12,797 bases of DNA from Chitinophagaceae bacterium (GTDB lineage Bacteria > Bacteroidota > Bacteroidia > Chitinophagales > Chitinophagaceae): contig JAIPBY010000053.1 in assembly GCA_021738605.1 (NCBI GenBank), positions 1 through 12,797 of the forward strand, in the 5' to 3' direction. Position 1 is the first letter of the stretch. Every line of letters starts with the position of its first letter. This document shows, piece after piece, positions 1 to 8,369 of the stretch. The notes below the pieces were generated by a model, which was not told where the DNA came from, did not search any database, and saw nothing but the letters and a program-made list of their open reading frames with translations. The translations under genes were made by a program, and so were the position numbers.

Positions 1-1319
1 GCCTTTTCAGGAATGTCGATCTTGCTGATGTTGATCTTGCCTTCAGCAGGAAAATCAAAAAGGAAAATATACTGTGTATTACCGTCCTTGGATTTGGTGA
101 AGCGGATATGCTCTCCTTCATTGAAGGCCTTGTTCATCCTGCTGCCATAGATGCCTTCTCCATTGACTTTCATCCATTCACCGATTCCCTTCAAACGGTC
201 ATAGGCATCAGCATCCAGCTCTCCATTGGGATCAGGTCCGATGTTCAGGAGAAAATTACCTCCCTTGCTCACGATGTCAACCAGTTTTTCAACCAGCTCA
301 TTGGTTGGTTTGTATTTGTCATTCGGTGTATGGCTCCAGGATCCCGCCATGGTCATGCAGGTTTCCCATGGATAAGGCAATCCGGTTTCCGGTATATGTT
401 GCTCTGGTGTAAGGTAGTTTTGGTGTTCACCCGGAACAGCCCTGTCTACCACAATCAGCTTGGGTTGCTTGAGCCTTGATTTTCTGACGATCTCGGCCAT
501 GTTGATGTCCTGGCTTTGTGGGTTTCTGGCCACCCTTGAGTTGTCATAGATTTCCAGCAATTCTGTTTTTATTTCTTCATCAGTCTTCTTGCGTACCCAG
601 CCACCATCCAGCCAAAGGATATCGATGTTGCCATAGTCCGTCATGAGTTCATTGATCTGGTTATGGGTGAATTCCTCAAACTTTTTCCATTGCTCGGGAT
701 GTTTCCTGATGGAGTAGTTCGGATTCCGATCACTGGCTGGGAAACGCTTCCACCAGTAGTAATCAGAATGCCAGTCGGGTTTTGAAAAATAGGCACCAAT
801 CCAAAAGTTCTCTTGGCGGAAAGCGCTGAAAACCTCTTTCGCAATATTGCTCCTGGGGTTGCTGGAAAAGGGAGTCCCCTTGTCTGTGATCTTGTAGTCG
901 GTATACTTGGTGTCGAACATGCTAAAGCCATCATGGTGTTTTGTGGTGAACACCATGTATTTCATGCCGGCCTCTTTTGCTGCTGTCGCCCATTTTTCAG
1001 GAGCAAATTTTGTAGGGTTGAAGGTGTTTTTCAGTGCCTCATACTTTTTCACGTAGTCGTTGTACTCAGTAGCCACCCCTTTTTTCCAGGCATCGATGGC
1101 CCAGCCCACGTCTTCCGGGCAAATGCTCCAGCTTTCCACAACGCCCCATTGACTGTAAGGTCCCCAATGCATGAGCAGACCGAATTTCAGGTCCTGCCAT
1201 TCTTCCAATCTTTGTTGGATGGCAGGGTTGGGGTCGGGATAGTAAGCTTTTTCCTGCCCGCTGATCATCATACTCATTAACAACATTGAGGCACAAAGCA
1301 AATGCTTAAAGAATTTCAT
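1..1319 (-). CDS. GH29 alpha-L-fucosidase, exported (3' end cut by window edge)
   Basis: This is a retaining exo-fucosidase that should release terminal alpha-L-fucose from glycans, probably in the periplasm. The visible 439 codons start with a signal peptide (residues 1 to about 21, ending SGQ). The GH29 barrel follows: LMHWGPYSQWG near 49-59, the KHHDGF fucose-binding motif at 127-132, and WLDGG at 236-240, where D238 is the expected nucleophile. NFLLNIGPDPNGE (355-367) is also typical of the family. The acid/base glutamate is poorly conserved in GH29 and I do not assign it. The reading frame is open to the window edge. Family members usually have 450-550 residues or more, so the C-terminal beta domain is probably partly missing. 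The ATG at 1319 is chosen because it begins the signal peptide. The gene is divergent from the propeller-amidohydrolase gene. Family assignment is firm; linkage specificity is not visible. Confidence 0.93.
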   Translation of the reverse strand, partial: MKFFKHLLCASMLLMSMMISGQEKAYYPDPNPAIQQRLEEWQDLKFGLLMHWGPYSQWGVVESWSICPEDVGWAIDAWKKGVATEYNDYVKKYEALKNTFNPTKFAPEKWATAAKEAGMKYMVFTTKHHDGFSMFDTKYTDYKITDKGTPFSSNPRSNIAKEVFSAFRQENFWIGAYFSKPDWHSDYYWWKRFPASDRNPNYSIRKHPEQWKKFEEFTHNQINELMTDYGNIDILWLDGGWVRKKTDEEIKTELLEIYDNSRVARNPQSQDINMAEIVRKSRLKQPKLIVVDRAVPGEHQNYLTPEQHIPETGLPYPWETCMTMAGSWSHTPNDKYKPTNELVEKLVDIVSKGGNFLLNIGPDPNGELDADAYDRLKGIGEWMKVNGEGIYGSRMNKAFNEGEHIRFTKSKDGNTQYIFLFDFPAEGKINISKIDIPEK

Positions 1320-1337
1320 TTTTCAATCTGTTTGGAT

Positions 1338-1368
1338 CTAAAATAACCAACTTGGTGAAAAAAACAAT
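1338..1368 (-). promoter_or_regulatory. Possible Bacteroidota-type promoter for the GH29 gene
   Basis: Reading the minus strand, ATTG (1368-1365) is followed by exactly 19 nt and then TATTTTAG (1345-1338). This fits the Bacteroidota consensus TTTG / TAnnTTTG with one mismatch in each element. It would start transcription about 10-15 nt upstream of the ATG at 1319. This is a motif match only. Confidence 0.4.
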
Positions 1369-1370
1369 GA

Positions 1371-1391
1371 AAGAGGAGAAATTCACCTCTT
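1371..1391. promoter_or_regulatory. 21-bp near-perfect palindrome in divergent promoter region
   Basis: The arms AAGAGG (1371-1376) and CCTCTT (1386-1391) flank an inner GAA/TTC pair. Nine of ten symmetric positions pair around the central base at 1381. It lies directly upstream of the candidate GH29 -33 element and about 40 bp before the ATG of the divergent gene at 1432. It has no T-tract, so an operator for a dimeric regulator is more likely than a terminator. The regulator is not in the window. Confidence 0.45.
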
Positions 1392-1431
1392 GATTGCTTT
1401 TTCGGTATTTTCGGTTTCCAAATTTTCACCA

Positions 1432-4400
1432 ATGAAATCAATACGAATCTGCCTGGCATTGATAACCACCGTGTTCATCTCCCAAATGCTTCAAGCCCAA
1501 AAAGACACTGCCTTCACCCGCTACAAAAACCTGCCGCTGAAAGCCAGCAGGATGATGGACCTCAGTACCAATGAGGGTACTTGGACTTCTGTTGACATCA
1601 GTCCGGATGCAAAGACCATCATTTTTGACATGATGGGCGACCTCTATTCCATTCCTGCCGAAGGGGGGAAGGCAACGCAACTTACCCGCGGACTGGCTTT
1701 TGACCAGCATCCCCGTTACAGCCCCGATGGCAAAAAGATTCTTTTTGTATCAGACAAAAGCGGTGCAGAAAACCTCTGGTACATTGACATGGAGAAAAAA
1801 GATACCGTTCAGCTTACAAAGGAAATCAACCAGAATTTTCCTTCTGCTGATTGGACCCCCGATGGCAAATACATTGTTTATGCCAAGGGAAGAAGGGTGA
1901 ACAAGCTTTACATGATTCACAAGGATGGTGGTGCAGGAACACAGCTCATTGATGAGCCGGCCACCCTCAAAACCATCGACCCAGCCATCAGCCACGATGG
2001 AAAACTGATTTACTATTCTTTCCGCACAGGTTCATGGAACTACAATGCACAGCTTCCACAATATGAGATTGGTGTGTATGACAGAACCAACGCCCGCACC
2101 ACCAAACTCACGTCCCGCTATGGCTCTGCCTTCACGCCGGTACTGTCTGGTGATGGCAAATGGCTGGTCTATGGCACCCGTTTTGAAGACAAAACAGGGC
2201 TGGTGATTCGTGATTTAAAATCCGGTGATGAACGCTGGCTGGCCTATCCCGTGCAAAGGGATGACCAGGAATCCATCGCAGTCTCCGGTGTTTTGCCCGC
2301 CATGACTTTTACGCCAGACAACCAATACCTTTTGGCCTCTTTCGGAGGTAAAATCAACAGGATAGACATCAGCAATGGCAGCTACACCGAAATCCCTTAC
2401 GAAGTCGATGGTAAGCTGGAACTCGGTCCTGAAGTACTTTTCAAGTATCCCATCAAGGATACAGCTGCTGCCATGGCCAGCCAGATCCGCGATGCTGTTC
2501 CTTCTCCTGATGGTAAGCAACTGGCCTTTACAGTTTTGAACAGGCTTTACCTGATGGATTATCCTGGCGGTACTCCCAAACGCCTGACTTCCAATGATTT
2601 CACAGAAGCCCAGCCTTCATGGAGCCCCGATGGTAAAAAAATTGTTTTCAGCACCTGGGCTGCTAATGGTGGCCATATTGTTTCTGTTGATGTGAACGGT
2701 GCAAATGCAAAAACACTCACAACCGTTCCAGGCCTTTATTCATCACCTAGATTTAATCTGTCGGGCGACAGGATTGTATACGTGCATGCGCCAAACCAAA
2801 AATTCAGGGATGCCTTTGATCCGGGATATGATGATGCAGAAGACCTGCTTTGCTGGATGAACGCAGCAGGCGGAACTGAAAATGTGATTGACAAGGCCAA
2901 TGGCCGTTACAATCCTCATTTCTCTATCAATGATGAACGCATTTACATGAATGCAGGCGGCAGCCTGATCTCCATCAAATGGGATGGCACCGATCAGAAA
3001 GTACATGCCAAGATCAGTGGAATCACCACCTATGGTTCCATCGCCATGCACAAGGGCAAACCCATGGCAGATCCCTGTATCGTTCCAGACGAATTGGCTA
3101 CAGATGATGCCAGGGAAAACAATCCTGCATCCCCCGCCAGCGAAATATGGCTTTCTCCCAAAGGCGAAAAAGCCATTGCCAAGGTCAACAACAATATCTA
3201 TGCAGTAACCATTCCTTCAACGGGGAAAATGATTTCCATTTCCGTTGCCGATGCCAGCAGCGCTGAGTTTCCGAGCAAGAAACTGACCGAGATTGGGGGC
3301 GAGTTCCCAAGCTGGTCTGCCAATGGGCAGAAGATTCATTACAGCCTGGGTGCGGCCCATTTTGTATATGACCTCATCCAGTCCGACAACCTGGATGACA
3401 GCCTGAAGACGGCCAAAAAATTGGCTGATCTCAAGGCCCTAACAGATACTGCTAAAAAATCACCGGCAGATACCTCAAAGAAATCAATAACTAAAAAAGA
3501 AGATCCAAAATATTCACCTGAAGAAACCTGGGTCAAGGTCTATTATACAAAAGACAATCCATCGTCAACCATCCTGCTCAAAGGCGCACGCATCATCACC
3601 ATGAAAGGCGATGAGGTCATTGCCAAAGGCGATGTATTGATCGTTAACAACCGCATAAAATCAGTAGCCAAAAATATTCAAACCCCCAAAGGTGCCAAGG
3701 TGATTGATGTTGCCGGTAAAACAGTGATTCCAGGTTTTGTGGATGTGCACTCACACATGTGGCCCAGCTGGGGAATCCACAAGAACCAGGTCTGGATCTA
3801 TGCCGCCAATCTTGCCTATGGGGTGACCACCACCCGTGACCCTCAGACCGCTACTACAGACGTACTGACCTATGCAGACATGGTGGAGGCCGGACAGATG
3901 GTGGGCCCCCGTGTATACTCAACCGGTCCTGGCGTAGGGTATTGGGCCTACAACATCAAAGACTCTGCCCAGGCAGAGAGTGTGCTCAAGCAATACAGCA
4001 AATATTACAATACACAGTACATCAAAATGTACCTCACTGGCAACAGGCAGGCCAGGCAGTGGATCATCAATGCCTCCAAAAACCAGAAACTCATGCCCAC
4101 CACCGAAGGTGGATTGGATTTCAAGTTGAACATGACCAACCTTCTGGATGGCTATCCGGGGCATGAACATTCTATTCCTATCTTTCCTTTGTACAAGGAC
4201 GTGACCAAGGTTGTGGCTGATGCAAAAATGGCCGTAACGCCAACACTCCTGGTGTCATATGGCGGACCATGGGCAGAGAATTATTATTACGAAACCGACA
4301 ATCCCTACAGCAACAAAAAACTCCAATTCTTTACACCTTATGAAGAGCTTGCTGCAAAGTCCAGGCGCCGTGCAACCTGGTTCCTCCCAGAGGAACATGT

Positions 4401-4815
4401 TTTCCAAAAACATGCCCAGAGCATGAAGTCGATTGTTGAAAAGGGTGGAATCGCCGGCATAGGCTCCCATGGCCAGTTGCAAGGCCTTGGTTTCCATTGG
4501 GAAGTATGGGCCATGCAAAGCGGTGGCATGAGAACCATTGATGCCTTGAAAGTGTCCACCATTCAGGGTGCTGAGGCATTGGGCTTGGACAAGGACCTGG
4601 GCAGCATCGAAGCAGGTAAACTTGCAGACCTGATCATCCTTGACAAGAACCCACTGGAAAATATCCGCAACACCAATACCATCAAGTTCGTCATGAAAAA
4701 CGGACGCTTGTACAATGGAGAGAATGGAGATGAGATTGCACCTGCAGTGAAAAAACTCAACAGAACTGAGTGGGAAAAAGCGGCACCGGCCATCACCACA
4801 ACGGTGAAGGAATAG
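1432..4815 (+). CDS. Exported beta-propeller (PD40/TolB-like) amidohydrolase
   Basis: A 1127-residue secreted two-part protein. The signal peptide is at about 1-23 (ends LQAQ). Residues about 35-650 hold around ten PD40/TolB-type repeats of the form 'SPDGKKIVFS' (near 95 and 396, for example), giving one or two beta-propellers. A Lys/Ser/Asp-rich linker at about 655-700 leads to an amidohydrolase domain (about 705-1120). Visible metal-site candidates are H773 and H775 (HSH), K865 in IKMY, H911/H913 in HEH, and H1013 in GSHGQ, where many relatives have an Asp-containing motif. The C-terminal 'GKLADLIILDKNPLENI' stretch is typical of imidazolonepropionase/dipeptidase-like amidohydrolases. Such fusions are common in Bacteroidota; their substrates are largely unknown (peptide, amide or cyclic amide bonds possible). 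The ATG at 1432 is chosen over an in-frame TTG at 1390 because the signal peptide begins there. A terminator follows. Confidence 0.9.
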   Translation: MKSIRICLALITTVFISQMLQAQKDTAFTRYKNLPLKASRMMDLSTNEGTWTSVDISPDAKTIIFDMMGDLYSIPAEGGKATQLTRGLAFDQHPRYSPDGKKILFVSDKSGAENLWYIDMEKKDTVQLTKEINQNFPSADWTPDGKYIVYAKGRRVNKLYMIHKDGGAGTQLIDEPATLKTIDPAISHDGKLIYYSFRTGSWNYNAQLPQYEIGVYDRTNARTTKLTSRYGSAFTPVLSGDGKWLVYGTRFEDKTGLVIRDLKSGDERWLAYPVQRDDQESIAVSGVLPAMTFTPDNQYLLASFGGKINRIDISNGSYTEIPYEVDGKLELGPEVLFKYPIKDTAAAMASQIRDAVPSPDGKQLAFTVLNRLYLMDYPGGTPKRLTSNDFTEAQPSWSPDGKKIVFSTWAANGGHIVSVDVNGANAKTLTTVPGLYSSPRFNLSGDRIVYVHAPNQKFRDAFDPGYDDAEDLLCWMNAAGGTENVIDKANGRYNPHFSINDERIYMNAGGSLISIKWDGTDQKVHAKISGITTYGSIAMHKGKPMADPCIVPDELATDDARENNPASPASEIWLSPKGEKAIAKVNNNIYAVTIPSTGKMISISVADASSAEFPSKKLTEIGGEFPSWSANGQKIHYSLGAAHFVYDLIQSDNLDDSLKTAKKLADLKALTDTAKKSPADTSKKSITKKEDPKYSPEETWVKVYYTKDNPSSTILLKGARIITMKGDEVIAKGDVLIVNNRIKSVAKNIQTPKGAKVIDVAGKTVIPGFVDVHSHMWPSWGIHKNQVWIYAANLAYGVTTTRDPQTATTDVLTYADMVEAGQMVGPRVYSTGPGVGYWAYNIKDSAQAESVLKQYSKYYNTQYIKMYLTGNRQARQWIINASKNQKLMPTTEGGLDFKLNMTNLLDGYPGHEHSIPIFPLYKDVTKVVADAKMAVTPTLLVSYGGPWAENYYYETDNPYSNKKLQFFTPYEELAAKSRRRATWFLPEEHVFQKHAQSMKSIVEKGGIAGIGSHGQLQGLGFHWEVWAMQSGGMRTIDALKVSTIQGAEALGLDKDLGSIEAGKLADLIILDKNPLENIRNTNTIKFVMKNGRLYNGENGDEIAPAVKKLNRTEWEKAAPAITTTVKE

Positions 4816-4846
4816 CCGCCTATCAAAACTCCAACATTCAAAACAG

Positions 4847-4886
4847 CAACGAGGGATTGTATCATTACTTTCCCTCGTTGTTTTTT
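4847..4886 (+). terminator. Rho-independent terminator after amidohydrolase gene
   Basis: A perfect 10-bp inverted repeat, CAACGAGGGA (4847-4856) and TCCCTCGTTG (4871-4880), has a 14-nt loop and is followed at once by six T (4881-4886). It is 31 nt after the amidohydrolase stop and ends only 14 nt before the ATG of the next gene. Confidence 0.85.
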
Positions 4887-4900
4887 AATAACTTGGCATC

Positions 4901-7201
4901 ATGAAATTTTTGCTCTCCCTTTCCATATTGCTGATGTCCATCGCTACAGATGCACAACCCATTGATACCACCGAATGGAGCAACTACATGAAGAATACCC
5001 GGCTCTATTGGGACAGCCTTGGAGCGGATTATTATGACGGAATCATTGCAGGCAATGGCAGGCTTGGTGTGAATGCCTACCGCGAGGGGGAGAAAGCCAT
5101 CAGGTTCGATGTTGGTCGTTCCGATGTTACAGACCAGCGTCCGCATTACCCCGACAGCATGTTCACCCAGCAACTGGTTTCTCGCCCAAGATTACCGATT
5201 GGCAAGATGGTGATCAGGACAGAAGGGAAAATTCTGGGCGCTCAAATTTACCTGGATATCTACAATGCGATGGCCAAAGGGCATGTCAATACAACCCGTG
5301 GAAGGGTGGAACTTTTTTTCTTCGTACCAACCGGCGAGGACATCATCCATATTGAAGCTTCTGAATTCGGAGGCGAAAAAATATTTTGCGAGTGGGTTGC
5401 AGAGCAGAGCATCAGCCCACGCATTTCCTTTGGCAGGGGGGATAACAAATTGTATAAATACCAAGCCAATCCTGATTTTGTCATGAATGATTCTGCCGGT
5501 TACGGCATTTGTTACCAGCCCTTGCTCACAAAAGGTGAATATGCAACGGTTTGGAAACATGGAGCCATCAAAGAAAAGCATGTGATTGATGTGGCTGTAG
5601 GGTACAGTGAAGATGAAACAGGGAAAGCCAGGCCTGAGGCCATTGCCGCCATCAAGCGATTTCAGGCAAAAGCATTCGATCTTGTAATGGCCAAACACAG
5701 AAATTGGTGGAATGCCTATTTCAAAAAAAGCTTCATTTCCATTCCCGACAAAAGGGTTGAAACCTATTACTGGCTTCAGTTGTACAAGCTGGCTTCCGCA
5801 ACAAGAGAAGACAAGCCCATGATGGACCTGATGGGTCCCTGGTTTACATCCAAAACCCCCTGGCCCGGCATCTGGTGGAACCTTAACCAACAGCTCACTT
5901 ACTCACCTTTATATGCGTCAAATCACCTGGAATTGACAAAGCCCATGTTTGATTTGCTAAACAAAAACAAACAAACGCTCATCAACAATGTCCCTGAAAA
6001 ATGGCGCAATGATGCAGCTGCTATTGGAAGAATAACCTCATTCGATCTGCATGCAGCATTGAACCAAGACGATCTTCAAAAAGGCCAGTTTGAACCTGGA
6101 AACCTGGTCTGGACCATGCTGTATTATTACCGTTATTATCAATACAGCGGAGACAAGGATGAACTGAAAACGAAGATCTATCCACTTCTGAAACGTACTG
6201 TCAACTACCTGATGCACCTGCTGTACAAGGATGAAAACGGGATCTATCATCTTGTCAAATCCCATTCTCCCGAATATGCCGATGCAGAAGATGCGCACTA
6301 TTCCTTGTCTGGTCTGATATGGGGACTACAAACAATGTTGCATGTAGACCAGCTGCTAAAGCTCAATGATCCCGACAAAACCAAATGGAGCGAGGTGCTC
6401 CAGCGACTTACCCCATTACCGACCAGTGATAAGGGGTTTATGATTGGTCGGAATGTTGACCTGACCTCATCCCATCGCCATTATTCTCATCTGCTGGCCA
6501 TCTATCCCTATCGTTTGTTGGACATGAAAAATCCTGCGCACAGGGAAATGACCATCCGATCCATCAACCATTGGCATTCCATGCCTGCGGCGTTGGCAGG
6601 CTATTCTTACACAGGGGCCTCGGCCATGTATTCCCTTTTGGGTGAGGGAGATAAATCCATCAAATACCTCAATGATTTTCTGAACAGGCATGCAGAACCT
6701 GGGGGCCTTTATGCAGAGTCAGGGCCTTGTTTTGAAACGCCCATGGCATTTGCCACCAGCCTTTTGGAAATGATGATCCAAAGCGATGATGGGAAAATCA
6801 GCATCCTGCCTGCCATTCCATCAGAGTGGAGGGAGATGTGCTTCAATGACCTGGGGGCAGAAGGGGCATTCAGGGTCAGTGCTGTCATGTATGATGGCAT
6901 CCTTCAACAGGTACAGGTCAAAAGCCTGGCAGGAAACAGGTGTGCACTGGACATGATTTCAACTTTTGATTTTGACATTGTTTCAGACAAAAGGGGGATT
7001 GTGGTGCCGGTAACCAAGAAATCAAATGGCCATGTGAGTTACTCGTTTGATACCAAAGCCGGTGAGACCATCACCTTGAAAAGGAAAAACATGAGTACTG
7101 CCAAGGATTTGCTGGTGCATTTCAAGGAAGGTGATTTCAAATGGGGTCTCAACAAGACGTATCTGAAATTGGGAAATCTCAAGGACCGGCCATTCTTTTA
7201 A
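4901..7201 (+). CDS. GH95-like glycoside hydrolase, exported
   Basis: A 766-residue secreted enzyme of the GH95 catalytic-domain type; this clan includes alpha-1,2-L-fucosidases and alpha-L-galactosidases. The signal peptide is about 1-19 (ends TDAQ). The N-terminal beta-sandwich carries GNGRLG and then RFDVGRSDVTD, the variant seen in DUF5703-like N-terminal regions rather than canonical GH95. The (alpha/alpha)6 barrel (about 270-650) contains WWNLNQ, with N327 and N329 as candidate water-activating asparagines. It also contains HSPEY, with E458 as candidate general acid, and HRHYSH (525-530), which matches GH95 HRHxSH. The segment ISILPAIPSEW is also typical of the family's C-terminal end. 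The catalytic residues are inferred by pattern to characterised GH95 enzymes, not aligned. Proximity to a GH29 gene supports fucose or a related sugar as substrate, but the divergent N-terminus leaves specificity open. Confidence 0.82.
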   Translation: MKFLLSLSILLMSIATDAQPIDTTEWSNYMKNTRLYWDSLGADYYDGIIAGNGRLGVNAYREGEKAIRFDVGRSDVTDQRPHYPDSMFTQQLVSRPRLPIGKMVIRTEGKILGAQIYLDIYNAMAKGHVNTTRGRVELFFFVPTGEDIIHIEASEFGGEKIFCEWVAEQSISPRISFGRGDNKLYKYQANPDFVMNDSAGYGICYQPLLTKGEYATVWKHGAIKEKHVIDVAVGYSEDETGKARPEAIAAIKRFQAKAFDLVMAKHRNWWNAYFKKSFISIPDKRVETYYWLQLYKLASATREDKPMMDLMGPWFTSKTPWPGIWWNLNQQLTYSPLYASNHLELTKPMFDLLNKNKQTLINNVPEKWRNDAAAIGRITSFDLHAALNQDDLQKGQFEPGNLVWTMLYYYRYYQYSGDKDELKTKIYPLLKRTVNYLMHLLYKDENGIYHLVKSHSPEYADAEDAHYSLSGLIWGLQTMLHVDQLLKLNDPDKTKWSEVLQRLTPLPTSDKGFMIGRNVDLTSSHRHYSHLLAIYPYRLLDMKNPAHREMTIRSINHWHSMPAALAGYSYTGASAMYSLLGEGDKSIKYLNDFLNRHAEPGGLYAESGPCFETPMAFATSLLEMMIQSDDGKISILPAIPSEWREMCFNDLGAEGAFRVSAVMYDGILQQVQVKSLAGNRCALDMISTFDFDIVSDKRGIVVPVTKKSNGHVSYSFDTKAGETITLKRKNMSTAKDLLVHFKEGDFKWGLNKTYLKLGNLKDRPFF

Positions 7202-7259
7202 CGATAAATGCTGCGCTGCTGCCGCTAAAAAAACTACATTTAAATCCTGAATACCATCC

Positions 7260-8369
7260 ATGAAGTCATTATTGTATACCACTGCCATCCTTTCAATCCT
7301 TGCCTGTTCCTGCAAACAGCCTGCTGCACCCCAAAAATATGCTTCTGTAGAAGACAGCCTGCTGCATTGCGCGTCTAATTTGCCTGCAAGGTATGCTGTT
7401 GCTGCATCAGACACCAGTTTCTCCAGCGCCGCAGACAGCGCTTCCCATGAGGGGATGGTTTGGATTGCAGGTGGTGATTTCATGATGGGCGCCAATGATG
7501 ATGAAGGAAGAGAGGATGAATATCCCCAACACCGCGTAAAGGTCAGTGGCTTTTGGATGGATGCCACCGAAGTCACCAATGCCCAGTTCAAAAAATTTGT
7601 GGACGCCACAGGCTATGTGACCACTGCAGAAATTGCTCCCAACTGGGAAGAAATAAAAAAACAGGTTCCTGCTGGTACGCCCAAGCCACCGGACAGTGTG
7701 TTGGTAGCCGCTTCCTTGGTATTTGTGAAACAGGCTCCCGGCACAGGATTGGGCGATCCCAGCCAGTGGTGGGACTGGAAAAAAGGAGCCAGTTGGAAAC
7801 ACCCCAAAGGAATAGGCAGCAACATCATGGGAAAGGAAAATTATCCGGTAGTGCATGTTTCCTGGGACGATGCCATGGCCTATTGCAAATGGGCAGGAAA
7901 GCGTTTGCCCACCGAAGCGGAATGGGAATACGCGGCAAGGGGAGGAAGAACCGATAAATATCCCTGGGGAAATGAAGACATTGAACAAGGAAATCCCAAA
8001 GCCAATACATGGCAGGGAACATTTCCCAGCACCAATACCAACTGGGACAAATTCCCTTCATCGTCACCTGTAAAGACTTTCCCAGCCAATAGGTTTGGTC
8101 TCTATGACATGGCTGGAAATGTCTGGGAATGGTGCTTTGATTGGTTCAGGGATGATTATTATGCCAAGGTCAGCGGACAGATATCCCTCGATCCCCAAGG
8201 GCCTACAGACAGTTATGACCCACAGGAACCCACCGTTCAGAAAAGGGTTGTGCGGGGCGGATCCTTTCTCTGCAATGCTTCTTATTGCAAGGGTTACAGG
8301 GTGACATCAAGGATGAAGACGGCAACCGATACAGGGCTGGAACATACCGGATTCAGGTGTGTGGATTAG
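7260..8369 (+). CDS. Formylglycine-generating enzyme (SUMF1 family), lipoprotein
   Basis: A 369-residue FGE that should oxidise the active-site cysteine of type I sulfatases to formylglycine. The N-terminus has a type II signal with lipobox ILAC, lipidated at C16, and the next residues (SCK) lack an acidic surface-export tag, so a periplasm-facing anchor is likely. The SUMF1/C-type-lectin-like domain spans about 64-368: MVWIAGGDFMMG near 66, LPTEAEWEYAARGG near 217-230, GNVWEW near 286. RGGSFLCNASYC carries C338 and C343 in the same CxxSYC spacing as the copper-binding catalytic pair of human FGE (C336/C341), and GFRC ends the domain. Many SUMF1 homologues lack these cysteines; this one does not. 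It follows the GH95-like gene by 58 nt on the same strand. No sulfatase client is in the window. Its stop codon overlaps that of the convergent gene. Confidence 0.9.
   Translation: MKSLLYTTAILSILACSCKQPAAPQKYASVEDSLLHCASNLPARYAVAASDTSFSSAADSASHEGMVWIAGGDFMMGANDDEGREDEYPQHRVKVSGFWMDATEVTNAQFKKFVDATGYVTTAEIAPNWEEIKKQVPAGTPKPPDSVLVAASLVFVKQAPGTGLGDPSQWWDWKKGASWKHPKGIGSNIMGKENYPVVHVSWDDAMAYCKWAGKRLPTEAEWEYAARGGRTDKYPWGNEDIEQGNPKANTWQGTFPSTNTNWDKFPSSSPVKTFPANRFGLYDMAGNVWEWCFDWFRDDYYAKVSGQISLDPQGPTDSYDPQEPTVQKRVVRGGSFLCNASYCKGYRVTSRMKTATDTGLEHTGFRCVD

Noticed and set aside
108..479. 123-codon plus-strand open frame
   Set aside because: It is opposite the GH29 fucosidase, whose conserved residues cover this stretch.
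1390..1431. In-frame TTG start extending the propeller-amidohydrolase by 14 residues
   Set aside because: The ATG at 1432 begins a clean signal peptide (MKSIRI...LQAQ); the extension would overlap the palindrome and place a non-signal stretch ahead of it.
5192..5890. 232-codon open frame antisense to the GH95-like gene
   Set aside because: It lies wholly inside a well-supported gene, shows no recognisable motifs, and is rich in Cys/Gly/His as expected for a reverse-strand shadow.
7022..7988. Two long open frames (195 and 193 codons) antisense to the end of the GH95-like gene and the FGE gene
   Set aside because: The sense strand encodes confirmed conserved motifs; the antisense products look like no known family.
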